NCBI GenBank assembly: GCA_029260495.1
Contig: JAJDDD010000006.1
Span: 62,001 to 126,000 of the forward strand
DNA from: Phycisphaerales bacterium
GTDB lineage: Bacteria > Planctomycetota > Phycisphaerae > Phycisphaerales > UBA1924
Length of the DNA: 64,000 bases
Direction of reading: 5' to 3'
Of the stretch, positions 17,595 to 26,658 are shown piece after piece. The translations under genes and the position numbers were made by a program. How positions within the stretch are numbered: position 1 is the stretch's first letter; each line of letters opens with the position of its first letter. The notes under the pieces were generated by a model. That model searched no databases, was not told the origin of the DNA, and saw only the letters and a list, made by a program, of their open reading frames with translations.

Positions 17595-18533
17595 ATGCAC
17601 ACAATCAAACCGGCAAATATTGAGGTGACGAGCGCTGCCAGCGCGCAGGAGGCCCTGAGAGCCGAGCCTGTGGCGCTGTCAGAGCCGACGCCGGCGATCA
17701 ATGACTACATGGCGGCCCGGCTGGATCGGTTTGATCTGCCGAAGAATCTTCGGGAGGCGATCGGCTACGCCCTGCTGGCTGGGGGCAAGCGAGGCCGGCC
17801 CGTTTTACTGGTCCAATGCTGCCGGGCTGTTGGCGGGGAGGCTGAAGCCGCCCTTCCTGCGGCGATGGCGATTGAGCTGATTCACAGCTTTTCGCTGGTC
17901 CATGACGATCTGCCCGCGATGGATAATGATGATCTGCGTCGGGGGAAGCCAACTGTCCATAAGAAGTTCGGCGAGGCGATGGGCATTCTCGTCGGCGATG
18001 CGATGATGAGCCTGGCGTTTCAGATTTTGTCCCCGCCGGAGGTTTCGATGGACCTTGTCGGCCCGCTGGCGAGGGAGCTGGCCCAGGGCACGACCGCGAT
18101 GATCGCTGGGCAGGTGTATGACACGCTGGGCGGCTTTACGCCCGATGAAACGGACGCCAGCCGGCTTAATTTGATCCATCGAAACAAGACGGGCGCTCTT
18201 ATTCGGTCGGCGTGCAGAATGGGGGCGATCGTGGGGCGGGCTGACGAAGGGGCGCTCGATGGCATCACCCGGTATGGCGAAGCTGTGGGGCTGATTTTCC
18301 AGATTGTTGATGATCTGCTCGATATTGAGCAGACGGTCGAACACACCGGCAAGCGGACCAATAAAGACGCTCAGGCGGGCAAGCTGACCTACCCGGCTGT
18401 GCATGGGGCGCCGGCGTCGAGGGCCCGGATTGAGGACTTGAGGCAGGTCGCCCAGGCTGCGATCGAACCTTTGGGTGCGAAAGCCGCCGCTCTGGCCGAA
18501 CTTTGCGATTTTCTGGCCGTTCGTACAAAGTAG
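17595..18533 (+). CDS. Polyprenyl diphosphate synthase (farnesyl/geranylgeranyl type)
   Basis: 312 residues from the ATG at 17595 (GTG 17589 and TTG 17553 are also in frame). Motifs of trans-prenyl chain-elongation enzymes are in order: LLAGGKRGRPVLL, first Asp-rich DDLPAMDNDDLRRGKPTVH, LIHRNKTGALI, the second Asp-rich IFQIVDDLLDIE and KLTYP. Short-chain (C15-C20) product length is likely from the spacing before the first motif, but product size is inference. It precedes dxs by about 107 bp on the same strand, so IPP supply and chain extension may be co-expressed; its product would feed HpnC/HpnD. Confidence 0.93.
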   Translation: MHTIKPANIEVTSAASAQEALRAEPVALSEPTPAINDYMAARLDRFDLPKNLREAIGYALLAGGKRGRPVLLVQCCRAVGGEAEAALPAAMAIELIHSFSLVHDDLPAMDNDDLRRGKPTVHKKFGEAMGILVGDAMMSLAFQILSPPEVSMDLVGPLARELAQGTTAMIAGQVYDTLGGFTPDETDASRLNLIHRNKTGALIRSACRMGAIVGRADEGALDGITRYGEAVGLIFQIVDDLLDIEQTVEHTGKRTNKDAQAGKLTYPAVHGAPASRARIEDLRQVAQAAIEPLGAKAAALAELCDFLAVRTK

Positions 18534-18640
18534 AGGGGATCAGCCTTAGGCGACGATCTCACGTTTGAGCTCTGCGGGAGACTCCGCGGGGGGATATCGT
18601 TGGCGCCAGAGACTCGCTGACTTGCGTAGGGAAGGACTCC

Positions 18641-20617
18641 ATGAAGCTGTTGCCCACTATCAACACACCCGCCGACATCAAGAAGATTCCTATTGATCGT
18701 CTTGATGATCTGGCTGAGGAAATCCGCGAGGCGATCTGCGCGCAGGTGCAAAAGACTGGCGGGCATCTGGCGCCCAACCTCGGAGTCGTTGAGCTCTCTA
18801 TCGCGCTGCACTATGTCTTTGATTTCGCCCACGACCGCCTGCTCTTTGATGTTGGGCATCAGTGCTATCCGCACAAACTGCTGACGGGCCGGCTTGGCAA
18901 GCTCGACAAGCTGCGCACCAGTGAGGGAATGTCAGGCTTTCCCGAGCCGCGCGAGTCGGAATACGACCTCTTCACTGTAGGTCACGCCGGGACCAGCATT
19001 TCGACGGCGGTGGGCATGGCGCGCGGCGACACGCTCGCGGGCGAAGCCTTCGATGCAGCAATCAAGCCTGATGGGCGCCGGGTTGTCTCGCTGATTGGCG
19101 ACGCTTCGATCGTCAACGGTGTTGCGATGGAAGGGCTCAATAATGCGGGGACGCTGCGCCGGCAGTTTCTTGTTGTTCTCAACGACAACGGGATGTCCAT
19201 CGCGAAACCGCAGGGCGCGATCGCGCGGTACTTCGATCGCGTGCGTCTGAGCAACCTCTACACCGATCTTAAGCGACAAGCAGCCCGTGTCCTTGATCGA
19301 CTGCCGGGGGGATCGATGGTCGAAGAGGCGTACCATCGCGCTGGCGAAGCGACCAAGGCGATGATTACGACAGATTCGTGGTTCGAGCACTTTGGGCTGA
19401 TCACAGTTGGTCCTGTCGATGGTCATGATGTGCGTTCGCTCATTGAAATTTTGGCGGAGTCGCGCGACTTTGATCGCCCGATGGTCTTGCACGTCAAGAC
19501 GATCAAGGGCAAGGGGTTTGGGTTCACCGAAGATGACGCGTGCGCATTTCACTCGCCGGCCGCCTTCAACATGCAGGGTTGCCGGGTTGAGATGAAGAAG
19601 AAGGGGCGGAGCTTCACCGCGGCGTTTGGGGACGCGATGGTTGATCTCATGCAGCGCGACGAGCGCATCGTCGCCTGCACCGCTGCGATGCCCGATGGAA
19701 CGGGGATCTCCAGAGTGCTTCCGCTGTTCCCTGAGCGGGCCTGGGATGTTGGCATTTGTGAATCGCACGCGATGGACATGATGGCGGGGCTGGCGAAGAC
19801 GGGATACAAGCCATTCTTCGCGGTCTACTCCACCTTCCTTCAGCGGGCTTTTGATCAGGCGTTTCAGGAAGTCTCTCTTCAGGGGCTGCCGGTGCGTCTC
19901 TGTCTTGATCGCGCTGGTCTTGTGGGAGGTGACGGAGCGGTTCACCACGGTTTCTGTGATGTCGCGCTCCTGCGCGCATTGCCCGGGGCGGCTCTGACCG
20001 CTGCGATAGATGAGCCTTCACTCATCGCTGCGCTGGAGTTCATGCGCAGCTACGAAGATGGATTGTCAGCGGTGCGCTATCCGCGCGACAATGTTTCCGA
20101 GCGTTTTACCGGGCAGGAATGCCCGCCTTTTGAGCTGGGCAAGGCCCGGCTTCTGACTGGCGACGCCGAAAGCGCCGACGTCGCGGTTCTGGCGTTTGGA
20201 ACGCCGGCGCTGGATGCCGTCCGCACCGCAGAGGCGCTCGCTGTTGAGTATCGTGTCGCGGTCTGGGATGCGCGCTTCGCCAAGCCAGTCGATCACGTGT
20301 TGCTGCGCTCGTTATTGGAGCGTCGCGTTCCGATCATCACGGTGGAGGATCACGGCGTGACGGGCGGTTTCGGCGCTGCGGTTGTTGAAGCCGCCGCTGA
20401 GATGGGGCTTGATGCCTCCCGCGTACGCCGTCTGGGGCTTCCCGATCACTGGATTTACCAGGATTCGCGCGACAGCCAGCTCGCGGAAGTGGGAATCGAT
20501 CAGGCGGGCATCACCAGGGCTATCCGGAACGCTGTTGATAGCGTTGCGGTGGAGACCAACGTGGCGCCGGTGCAGTTGGGTCGAGGCGCTGCGGCGGCCG
20601 GCTCTGTCGCACAATAA
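18641..20617 (+). CDS. dxs: 1-deoxy-D-xylulose-5-phosphate synthase Dxs
   Basis: 658 residues; a TPP enzyme that condenses pyruvate and glyceraldehyde-3-phosphate, the entry step of the MEP pathway. Visible are the N-terminal HLAPNLGVVELSIALHYVF, VGHQCYPHKLLTGR, the TPP-binding GDASIVNGVAMEGLN and VVLNDNGMSI, VDGHDVRSL, and in the pyrimidine domain HAMDMMAGLAKTGYKPFFAVYSTFLQRAFDQ and LDRAGLVGGDGAVHHG. The C-terminal transketolase domain is complete. The ATG at 18641 follows a GGAAGGA ribosome site. Its cofactor TPP depends on the riboswitch-controlled thiC found earlier in the window. Confidence 0.97.
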   Translation: MKLLPTINTPADIKKIPIDRLDDLAEEIREAICAQVQKTGGHLAPNLGVVELSIALHYVFDFAHDRLLFDVGHQCYPHKLLTGRLGKLDKLRTSEGMSGFPEPRESEYDLFTVGHAGTSISTAVGMARGDTLAGEAFDAAIKPDGRRVVSLIGDASIVNGVAMEGLNNAGTLRRQFLVVLNDNGMSIAKPQGAIARYFDRVRLSNLYTDLKRQAARVLDRLPGGSMVEEAYHRAGEATKAMITTDSWFEHFGLITVGPVDGHDVRSLIEILAESRDFDRPMVLHVKTIKGKGFGFTEDDACAFHSPAAFNMQGCRVEMKKKGRSFTAAFGDAMVDLMQRDERIVACTAAMPDGTGISRVLPLFPERAWDVGICESHAMDMMAGLAKTGYKPFFAVYSTFLQRAFDQAFQEVSLQGLPVRLCLDRAGLVGGDGAVHHGFCDVALLRALPGAALTAAIDEPSLIAALEFMRSYEDGLSAVRYPRDNVSERFTGQECPPFELGKARLLTGDAESADVAVLAFGTPALDAVRTAEALAVEYRVAVWDARFAKPVDHVLLRSLLERRVPIITVEDHGVTGGFGAAVVEAAAEMGLDASRVRRLGLPDHWIYQDSRDSQLAEVGIDQAGITRAIRNAVDSVAVETNVAPVQLGRGAAAAGSVAQ

Positions 20618-20905
20618 GCGAACGGAGCAAAACCTTTTTCCGGACGTTCGTCGCCGATAACGTGCGCCACGAGCGATTGCGCTGCGCGCGCGGTTTGTGA
20701 TGGGAGCGGCGCCCCTACAAGCGGAAAACCTCCGTGCCTGGACTCGCACATGCTGTTGCATGGGGCAGTTTAGATGCGTCAAGGCTTGACTCGCGCTCTC
20801 TCTCACAGACAGCACGACTCCAGCCGCTCCCCGGAAGCGAATGCACATCGCTTGCGGAGATCAGAACAAGAAGAACGACGCACGCACGTTTAGGAGTCAA
20901 TAAAG

Positions 20906-21628
20906 ATGAACTGGAAAAAGGGATTTGTTGTCGCCGGTCTTATTGGAGCTGGGCTCTTTGGCGCGACAGCAGCGCAGGCGGACACTGTTCAGATCGATTA
21001 CAGCATCGCGCACGGCACGGACGAAGGTTTCGGCTACTCCGTTTTTCATATCCCCAAGTGGAAGAATGGCGCTCAGGGCTGGGGCTCGGTCGCGTGGCGC
21101 ATGGTGGGCGGCTTCAGCATCCTCTTCGATGATGACGCTGACACGTTCGAGTTCACGGACTTCGACGCAACTATCTTCCAGGAGACGGATCTGAACCCGG
21201 ACCTGGGCGCGGAGGCTGGCGAAGTCTCCTTCGTTTCCAGCTCAACGTTCAATGTCAATGGCGCCGGCGTCACCGGCGGCGAACTCACGATGCACTTTGA
21301 CTTCGGCGCCAACCCCGGGCCCAATGCCAACGCCAACTCCTCGGGCGACATAACGATTGTCTTCCCGCAAATCGCTTTCAATCCCATCGCCAACCGCTTT
21401 GACACGACCACCTTTGATCTCGGCCTCTGGGGTGCGACAGCAAACGTCTTCAACTGGCAGAGCCCTCGCGGCATCACCGGCGACACTGGCATCTACAAAC
21501 TCGGCATGGACCTGCGCGGCGATCCCATGGGCCCGCCCGTCATGATCCCGCTGCCTGGGGGCGCGAGCCTCGCGGTCATGGGCTTCGGCGCCCTGGGCCT
21601 GGGCGGGATGACCCGCCGCCGCCGCTAA
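20906..21628 (+). CDS. Secreted protein with PEP-CTERM-like sorting tail
   Basis: 240 residues. The first 25 are a signal peptide (KKGFVVAGLIGAGLFG then AQA). The C-terminus has the tripartite sorting architecture: a Pro/Gly motif (IPLPGG), a short hydrophobic helix (ASLAVMGFGALGLGGM) and an Arg cluster (TRRRR). This is a PLPGG variant of PEP-CTERM, seen in planctomycetes. The middle is Asp/Asn/Gly-rich beta-type sequence, as in surface or matrix proteins. The family is processed by exosortase, but no exosortase gene is in the window. AGGAG precedes the ATG. A strong terminator follows. Function is unknown. Confidence 0.82.
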   Translation: MNWKKGFVVAGLIGAGLFGATAAQADTVQIDYSIAHGTDEGFGYSVFHIPKWKNGAQGWGSVAWRMVGGFSILFDDDADTFEFTDFDATIFQETDLNPDLGAEAGEVSFVSSSTFNVNGAGVTGGELTMHFDFGANPGPNANANSSGDITIVFPQIAFNPIANRFDTTTFDLGLWGATANVFNWQSPRGITGDTGIYKLGMDLRGDPMGPPVMIPLPGGASLAVMGFGALGLGGMTRRRR

Positions 21629-21717
21629 GCAGGATTCACGGAGAGAGACACACCGTCCCGGCTTGCGTCCCGGTGGAGCATGAGGCGCCATCCGCACCAA
21701 CCCGCGACACACCCAAG

Positions 21718-21746
21718 CCCCGTCGGCATCCGTCCGGCGGGGTTTT
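21718..21746 (+). terminator. Rho-independent terminator
   Basis: A 9-bp stem (CCCCGTCGG with CCGGCGGGG, one G-U pair) with a 7-base loop is followed by TTTT. It lies about 90 bp after the PEP-CTERM-like gene and isolates it from the next gene. Confidence 0.8.
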
Positions 21747-21805
21747 CTCATGAACAGACCCCGCAGGCGACCACCTTCAACGATTGAGGGCAATATCCTG
21801 TCACG

Positions 21806-22273
21806 ATGTCTCATGCTTTCCTATTCAGCCTGGCGAACGCGTCGGACGTGACGCGGACGCTCCTGCTCATCGGAGTTTTGATCGTTGTCGTCGTGATCGC
21901 ATCTGTCGGGATCATGGCGCTGCGGCGGCGCATTCTCAATGCTGACACTGGCGGAGGTATCGGGGGGGTGTTGCCCCTGCATGAGCTGCGCGCCATGAAG
22001 AGTCGTGGTGAAATCAGTGAGGAGGAGTTCCTGAGGCTTCGTGAGCGGATCGTGACGGCGGCGAAAGGGACGCCCGCCGGTGCGTCTGAGAGTCCGAAAA
22101 CGCCGGCAGGGGCTGAGAAGCGAGCAGACGTGGCGAGGCCGGGCTTCGATCTGACCGGCGATCCATTTCCTGGCGCCTCGCCGCCGGCGGATGAAGGCCC
22201 ACAGACCGGACAGGGCGACCGCTCTGGGGGCGGGCCGGAGAGAGGTCCAGGGGGTCCGTCAGAGGCTGGATAA
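21806..22273 (+). CDS. Membrane-anchored SHOCT-like protein
   Basis: 155 residues. One membrane helix near residues 15-35 (LLLIGVLIVVVVIASVGIMAL) precedes LHELRAMKSRGEISEEEFLRLRERI, which matches the short C-terminal oligomerisation motif (SHOCT) with its KxxGxISxEEFxxxK pattern. The last 80 residues are Gly/Pro/Asp-rich and look disordered. SHOCT pieces are often attached to membrane or secreted proteins of unrelated function, so no role is assigned. It is followed by clpX after about 180 bp with no obvious coupling. Confidence 0.6.
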   Translation: MSHAFLFSLANASDVTRTLLLIGVLIVVVVIASVGIMALRRRILNADTGGGIGGVLPLHELRAMKSRGEISEEEFLRLRERIVTAAKGTPAGASESPKTPAGAEKRADVARPGFDLTGDPFPGASPPADEGPQTGQGDRSGGGPERGPGGPSEAG

Positions 22274-22456
22274 CCGGGGCGTTGACCGCCGTCCGGTAAG
22301 TGTTCGTCTATATGCGCCGATCATGCGCGGAAGAACGGCATGTTGATGCTGCGAAAAGGCCGGAGCATGAAGAACATCTCGCACCCAGCCGATACACTGA
22401 CGCCGGTGCGCAGCGAGTGGGCTGTCGTTCTTCCAACGGGATAAAAAGAGGGATGT

Positions 22457-23815
22457 ATGGCGAAGAATCGAATCGACGGCGAGGACAACAACCCCGGCGC
22501 GAACGAGGGCGGTGGCTCTGGATCAGGATCGGGCTCTGGTTCGGGGTCGGGCTCTGGTGACGGCGGGTTCCGCGGGCGCAAGGTGACCACGTGTTCCTTC
22601 TGCGGAAAGACATCGCGCGAAGTCGGGCCCATGGTTGAAGGTCCGAGCGATGTGTACATCTGCTCCAACTGCACTGATTTGTGCCAGAATATTTTCAAGC
22701 AGGAGAAGCGCCGCGTTTCCGCGGGGCGTCCGCTCTTTACAACGATTCCCACGCCGCGCCAGATGAAGGAGTTTCTCGATCAGTATGTGATCGGGCAGGA
22801 GCAGGCGAAAAAGACGCTCTCAGTCGCGGTGCACAGCCATTACAAGCGTCTGACCCAACTCGATAATGATCAGGCGCCAGTCGAGCTTGATAAGTCCAAC
22901 GTGTTGATGATCGGCCCGACGGGTTGCGGCAAGACATTGCTGGCGCGCACGCTGGCGCGCATTCTCAATGTTCCCTTTGCAATCGGCGACGCGACGACGC
23001 TCACCGAAGCGGGATATGTCGGCGAAGATGTTGAAAACCTCCTGCTTAAGCTGCTCCAGGGCGCGGATTACGATCTTGAAGCAGCCCAGCGCGGCATTAT
23101 TTACATCGATGAGATCGACAAGATCGGCAAGACCACGCAGAACGTTTCGATCACACGCGATGTCTCCGGCGAAGGCGTGCAACAGTCGCTGCTCAAGATG
23201 CTCGAAGGCACCGTCGCGAATGTTCCCCCGCAGGGCGGGCGCAAGCATCCCGAGCAACAGTACATCCAGATGGACACCTCGCAGATTCTGTTTATCTGCG
23301 GCGGCACGTTTGTCGGGATCGACGAAATCATTCGCCGGCGCGTTGGCCAGAGGCGCATCGGATTCAACGCTGACACGATAATCAGCGAGGATGACAAAGC
23401 CGCGATGCTTTCGCAGGTGACAGCAGATGACGTGCTTGAATACGGGTTGATTCCTGAGTTGATCGGGCGTCTGCCTGTGATCACACCGCTCATGCCGCTG
23501 GATGTCGGCGCGCTGGTGAAGGTGCTGACCGAGCCGAAGAACGCGCTGATCAAGCAATATCAGCATCTCTTCAGCCTGGAAAATGCACGCCTGACATTTA
23601 CGGACGCTGCGTTGGGCACGCTTGCTGAGCGAGCTCTAAAGCGTCAGACCGGCGCCCGAGCCTTGCGCGCTGTCTTCGACGAGTTTATGCTTGATCTCAT
23701 GTACGACCTGCCTGAGCTTGACAATGACAACACGGAATATGTGATCGACAGCGACTCGCTGGAAGCCGGTGTGAATCTGGCGGATCTGCGCGTCCAGCGC
23801 AAAGAGTCTGCGTAA
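22457..23815 (+). CDS. clpX: ATP-dependent Clp protease ATP-binding subunit ClpX
   Basis: 452 residues. The N-terminal zinc-binding domain has TCSFCGKT and [10 protein letters not shown] (the four cysteines), followed by the AAA+ motor: Walker [14 protein letters not shown], the [11 protein letters not shown] pore loop, [10 protein letters not shown] (Walker B) and sensor/arginine regions, ending with [22 protein letters not shown]. The [12 protein letters not shown]-type loop and GGRKHP region are present. An extra Gly/Ser-rich stretch (about residues 15-35, [10 protein letters not shown] type) precedes the zinc domain and is not usual. AGAGGGA precedes the ATG. No clpP or tig gene is nearby, unlike the common tig-clpP-clpX order. 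Confidence 0.96.
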   Translation: MAKNRIDGEDNNPGANEGGGSGSGSGSGSGSGSGDGGFRGRKVTTCSFCGKTSREVGPMVEGPSDVYICSNCTDLCQNIFKQEKRRVSAGRPLFTTIPTPRQMKEFLDQYVIGQEQAKKTLSVAVHSHYKRLTQLDNDQAPVELDKSNVLMIGPTGCGKTLLARTLARILNVPFAIGDATTLTEAGYVGEDVENLLLKLLQGADYDLEAAQRGIIYIDEIDKIGKTTQNVSITRDVSGEGVQQSLLKMLEGTVANVPPQGGRKHPEQQYIQMDTSQILFICGGTFVGIDEIIRRRVGQRRIGFNADTIISEDDKAAMLSQVTADDVLEYGLIPELIGRLPVITPLMPLDVGALVKVLTEPKNALIKQYQHLFSLENARLTFTDAALGTLAERALKRQTGARALRAVFDEFMLDLMYDLPELDNDNTEYVIDSDSLEAGVNLADLRVQRKESA

Positions 23816-24059
23816 GAGCGGGCGGAGGTTCGAGACAGCCTTCGGCTGACGGCGTCCTGCAAGCGGGTGTCGCCAGTCTGTGCGCCCTTTCTGCCGTATG
23901 GAGCCAATATGAGGTTTCTCCCGCGGCGGCTGTGAGCCCCGGAGGTCGCTGTGCCTCTTACGCCGGCGCAGGCTGGGGGTTTCGCCTATCCTTGTCGTTT
24001 GAGCCAACTTTCGGGAAACCGGAGTCCGGCGCCCTGCGAATCTTCGACTTCAAGCAATC

Positions 24060-24746
24060 ATGGTGGGCATGTTTAGCAAATCAATCTTCAATCTGCCGGG
24101 CGTTCTCCCGCTCGTCGCGATCGCGATCAGCGTGGGCGTTGTCGTGGGCGTCGCCGGCTGTGAGATTGTCGGCGTTATGGCTGCGTCGGCGTACTACGAG
24201 GGCTCCCACGATGTGTACGAGGAGTACGACGGGCTGGCGGGCAAGAGCTTTGTTGTGCTTGTCGCAGCCGATCGGATGATTCAGTCCGAACACCCGCGCA
24301 TCGTGGGCGAGCTGACAAACAACATCACCCAGCGGCTCATCGGGCATGCGGATGTCTCCGGCTTCGTTCCAGCCCCGGCCGTTGCGCAGTTTCAGTATGA
24401 CACGCCGCAGTGGCCCGCGATGCCCTACTCCGATATCGCAGCCCATTTCGGCGTCGAGCGCATCGTCTTCATTGATCTCTACGACTTCCGCCTGCATGAA
24501 CCGGGCAATCAATATCTTTGGAACGGGCTCGCTGCTGCGACGTTGGGCATTGTCGAAGCGGATAGCGTGCTGCCTGATGAGTTCATCTTCACCAAGGACA
24601 TCACGGTGCAGTTTCCTGATGCGGCCGGCTACAGCCGATCAGATTTTCCCGCACAAGCAGTGAGTTCAACGCTGCGCAACCGGATGGTCGATCGCGTTTC
24701 ATGGCTGTTCTATGAGCACGAGGAGAAGAATGTTCTTGAATATTGA
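24060..24746 (+). CDS. Putative lipoprotein, first of a pair
   Basis: 228 residues. A hydrophobic signal (VLPLVAIAISVGVVVGV) leads to AGCEIVG, a lipobox-like VAGC. The mature part has FVVLVAADRMIQSEHPRIVGELTNNI and VERIVFIDLYDF, an alternating alpha/beta pattern, but no family was recognised. An MVGMF start at 24060 is chosen; the second Met at 24069 is possible. The downstream lipoprotein begins 17 bp before this stop, so they are probably translated together and may form a pair at the cell envelope. Confidence 0.7.
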   Translation: MVGMFSKSIFNLPGVLPLVAIAISVGVVVGVAGCEIVGVMAASAYYEGSHDVYEEYDGLAGKSFVVLVAADRMIQSEHPRIVGELTNNITQRLIGHADVSGFVPAPAVAQFQYDTPQWPAMPYSDIAAHFGVERIVFIDLYDFRLHEPGNQYLWNGLAAATLGIVEADSVLPDEFIFTKDITVQFPDAAGYSRSDFPAQAVSSTLRNRMVDRVSWLFYEHEEKNVLEY

Positions 24747-25437
24747 ACGTGCCTCATTGCTCGCAAGCTGGACGCGCTCGGCGCCTGTGACGCGAGTTGC
24801 GTGCGCGATGGTGATAGCGACTCTCAGCCTCTTCGGCGCCGGGTGCAATATCGTCGGGCCGGCGGCGTACATCATCCACGGGCCCCCCAAGGAATACGCG
24901 CTGCATGATCTCGACGCCGGCAAGAAAACCGTGATTTTCGTAGACGATCGCGGGAGTCAGATTCCCCGACGATCCTTGCGCCTCGTCATCGGCAAGCGGG
25001 CTGAAGAGACGATTCTCACCAATGATGTCATCAACAAAGACAAGTTGATCTCGTCTCAATCGTCCATGCACGCCGCTGCGGGAGAGCGCGCCGGAGCGCT
25101 TTTGAGCGTTGCAGATATTGGTCAGTCGGTCGGTGCGGAGGTGGTCATCTATGTGTCGATCCGGTCCTGGACCTTGCGTCCGGACGGACAAACCCTCGCG
25201 CCGATGGCGATCGTTGAGGTCAAGGCGCTGGATGTCGAAAGCAACACGCGCCTCTGGCCTTTGACCGAAGACGGACACCCTCTGGTGGTGCGCATGCCGA
25301 CCCAGACAGGCGCTGCCACGAATAACGCTGAGCTCAACCTCATGCACAAGGCGCTCGCGGAGCTGACCGGCGTGCAGCTCGCCAGACTCTTCTATACCCA
25401 CGAGCGTGACACGCTCTCGGGCTCGCTGAGCGATTAA
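24730..25437 (+). CDS. Putative lipoprotein, second of a pair
   Basis: 235 residues from the ATG at 24730, preferred over the ATG at 24712 because a GAGGAGA ribosome site ends 2-8 bases upstream. Signal region RVACAMVIATLSLFGAGCNIVG carries lipobox GAGC. The mature part resembles the upstream protein in layout: a KKTVIFVDDRGSQIPRR stretch parallels FVVLVAADRMI, and GAEVVIYVSIRSW parallels VERIVFIDLYDF, so they look like diverged paralogues with an anticodon-like alpha/beta fold. No known family recognised. The start overlaps the end of the preceding gene. Confidence 0.7.
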   Translation: MFLNIERASLLASWTRSAPVTRVACAMVIATLSLFGAGCNIVGPAAYIIHGPPKEYALHDLDAGKKTVIFVDDRGSQIPRRSLRLVIGKRAEETILTNDVINKDKLISSQSSMHAAAGERAGALLSVADIGQSVGAEVVIYVSIRSWTLRPDGQTLAPMAIVEVKALDVESNTRLWPLTEDGHPLVVRMPTQTGAATNNAELNLMHKALAELTGVQLARLFYTHERDTLSGSLSD

Positions 25438-25500
25438 GCTCTCGCCCATTTGAATAATGCTTCAATCGCCACTCGAACATCGCTGAGAGAGCGCGGGCGC

Positions 25501-26658
25501 ATGACTTTGCAGATTCTTCATTGTGTCGATCCATGTCGCGCCGGGTGGCCCGCCTTGGAAGCAATCGCGTCGCTCCAGGCTGCCCATTCGTCCGGGATTG
25601 CGCATCATGTCGTTTTGTTTGGAAACGCAAATGAAGAACAGCGCGCTCAGCGTCTCGGTGTGACGCCCGGGATTACGCTGTGTCCGCCGGGGCGCGATCC
25701 TGCGCTGGCGCGCCGATGCGCTGCTCGCGTAGCGCCCGCCTTCCTGGCAGCGGACATATGTTGCGCATGGAGCAGCCGGGCGCTGATCTTGGCTCGCCGG
25801 CTCTTTCTTGCGGACAACATCATCGGCGCCTTCGCGTCAGCGCCGGAGGACGGGCGGGGGGCGCGCGCCCTTCGAGGTTTCCCACAGCAGAAATACGAAA
25901 GCGCTCCCGTCGCGGTGGGCATGTTCTCGGATGAATCGCTGCGCGAAGCCTGGCGCACCGCCGGCCTGATCTGCGATGAAAGTGAGATTCTTGCCCCGCC
26001 TGTGCGCGCAGATCTCATCGATCTCTCTGCCCGCGAAAAACTCCGGGCTGAGCTTGAAATCGAGCCGAGCACACTGGCTCTCACATTGGTGGGTGAGCCG
26101 GAGGAGGCGATGGATGCATCTGTGTTCGCTTTCATAACAGCGGTCATGCAAACGGCGTTGAAGCGGCGGATTGTCGGTCTGCTGAGCGCCCGCGCCGCCC
26201 AACTGGAGCGCGGCAAGCGGTTTGCCCAGCGTCAGGGCGAACCCGTCGAAATCATCGTGCATGCCAACGATCTGTGGGATGTGCTTCCCGCTGTCGATGC
26301 GTGTGTGTGGGCGCCGACGCCGAGGTCTGTTCATGCCCCAAGTCTGCGACCTGCGCCGCGGGCCGGCTGGCGCAGCGTGGCGTATGCGTTGCAAGCGGGC
26401 ATGCCCACCGTCGCGCCGGCTCAAAGCGGCGGGGCAGCAGCCCTCGCTGGATCGCCACTCGCCGCGATCGCCATCACTGATGAACCCATAGAGCTGGCCC
26501 GCGCGCTGATGGAGAAACTCGCGGCGCGCGAAGCATGCGCGCCGGCAGGGGATCAGCAGCGTGAGCGCACACAGAGCGACTACGCTACGCAATTTGCACA
26601 GGTTTGCGAGCGCGTCATGAGCCGTTCGAAGTCTCAGCGGGCGTCCGCCGCGGGGTGA
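25501..26658 (+). CDS. Glycosyltransferase-like protein (GT4/GT-B type, uncertain)
   Basis: 385 residues from the ATG at 25501 (a TTG at 25450 is in frame). The opening QILHCVDPCRAGWPALEAIASLQ resembles GT-B glycosyltransferases such as MTLLHVxxxxxxGG, with LVGEPEEAMDASVFAF and VDACVWAPTPRS in the second half where GT4 enzymes carry the donor-binding loop, and AYALQAGMPTVAP matching the AMAxGxPVVA motif. The catalytic EX7E motif is not obvious, so activity is uncertain. Its 3' end overlaps the convergent YbbR gene by 44 bp. Confidence 0.5.
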   Translation: MTLQILHCVDPCRAGWPALEAIASLQAAHSSGIAHHVVLFGNANEEQRAQRLGVTPGITLCPPGRDPALARRCAARVAPAFLAADICCAWSSRALILARRLFLADNIIGAFASAPEDGRGARALRGFPQQKYESAPVAVGMFSDESLREAWRTAGLICDESEILAPPVRADLIDLSAREKLRAELEIEPSTLALTLVGEPEEAMDASVFAFITAVMQTALKRRIVGLLSARAAQLERGKRFAQRQGEPVEIIVHANDLWDVLPAVDACVWAPTPRSVHAPSLRPAPRAGWRSVAYALQAGMPTVAPAQSGGAAALAGSPLAAIAITDEPIELARALMEKLAAREACAPAGDQQRERTQSDYATQFAQVCERVMSRSKSQRASAAG

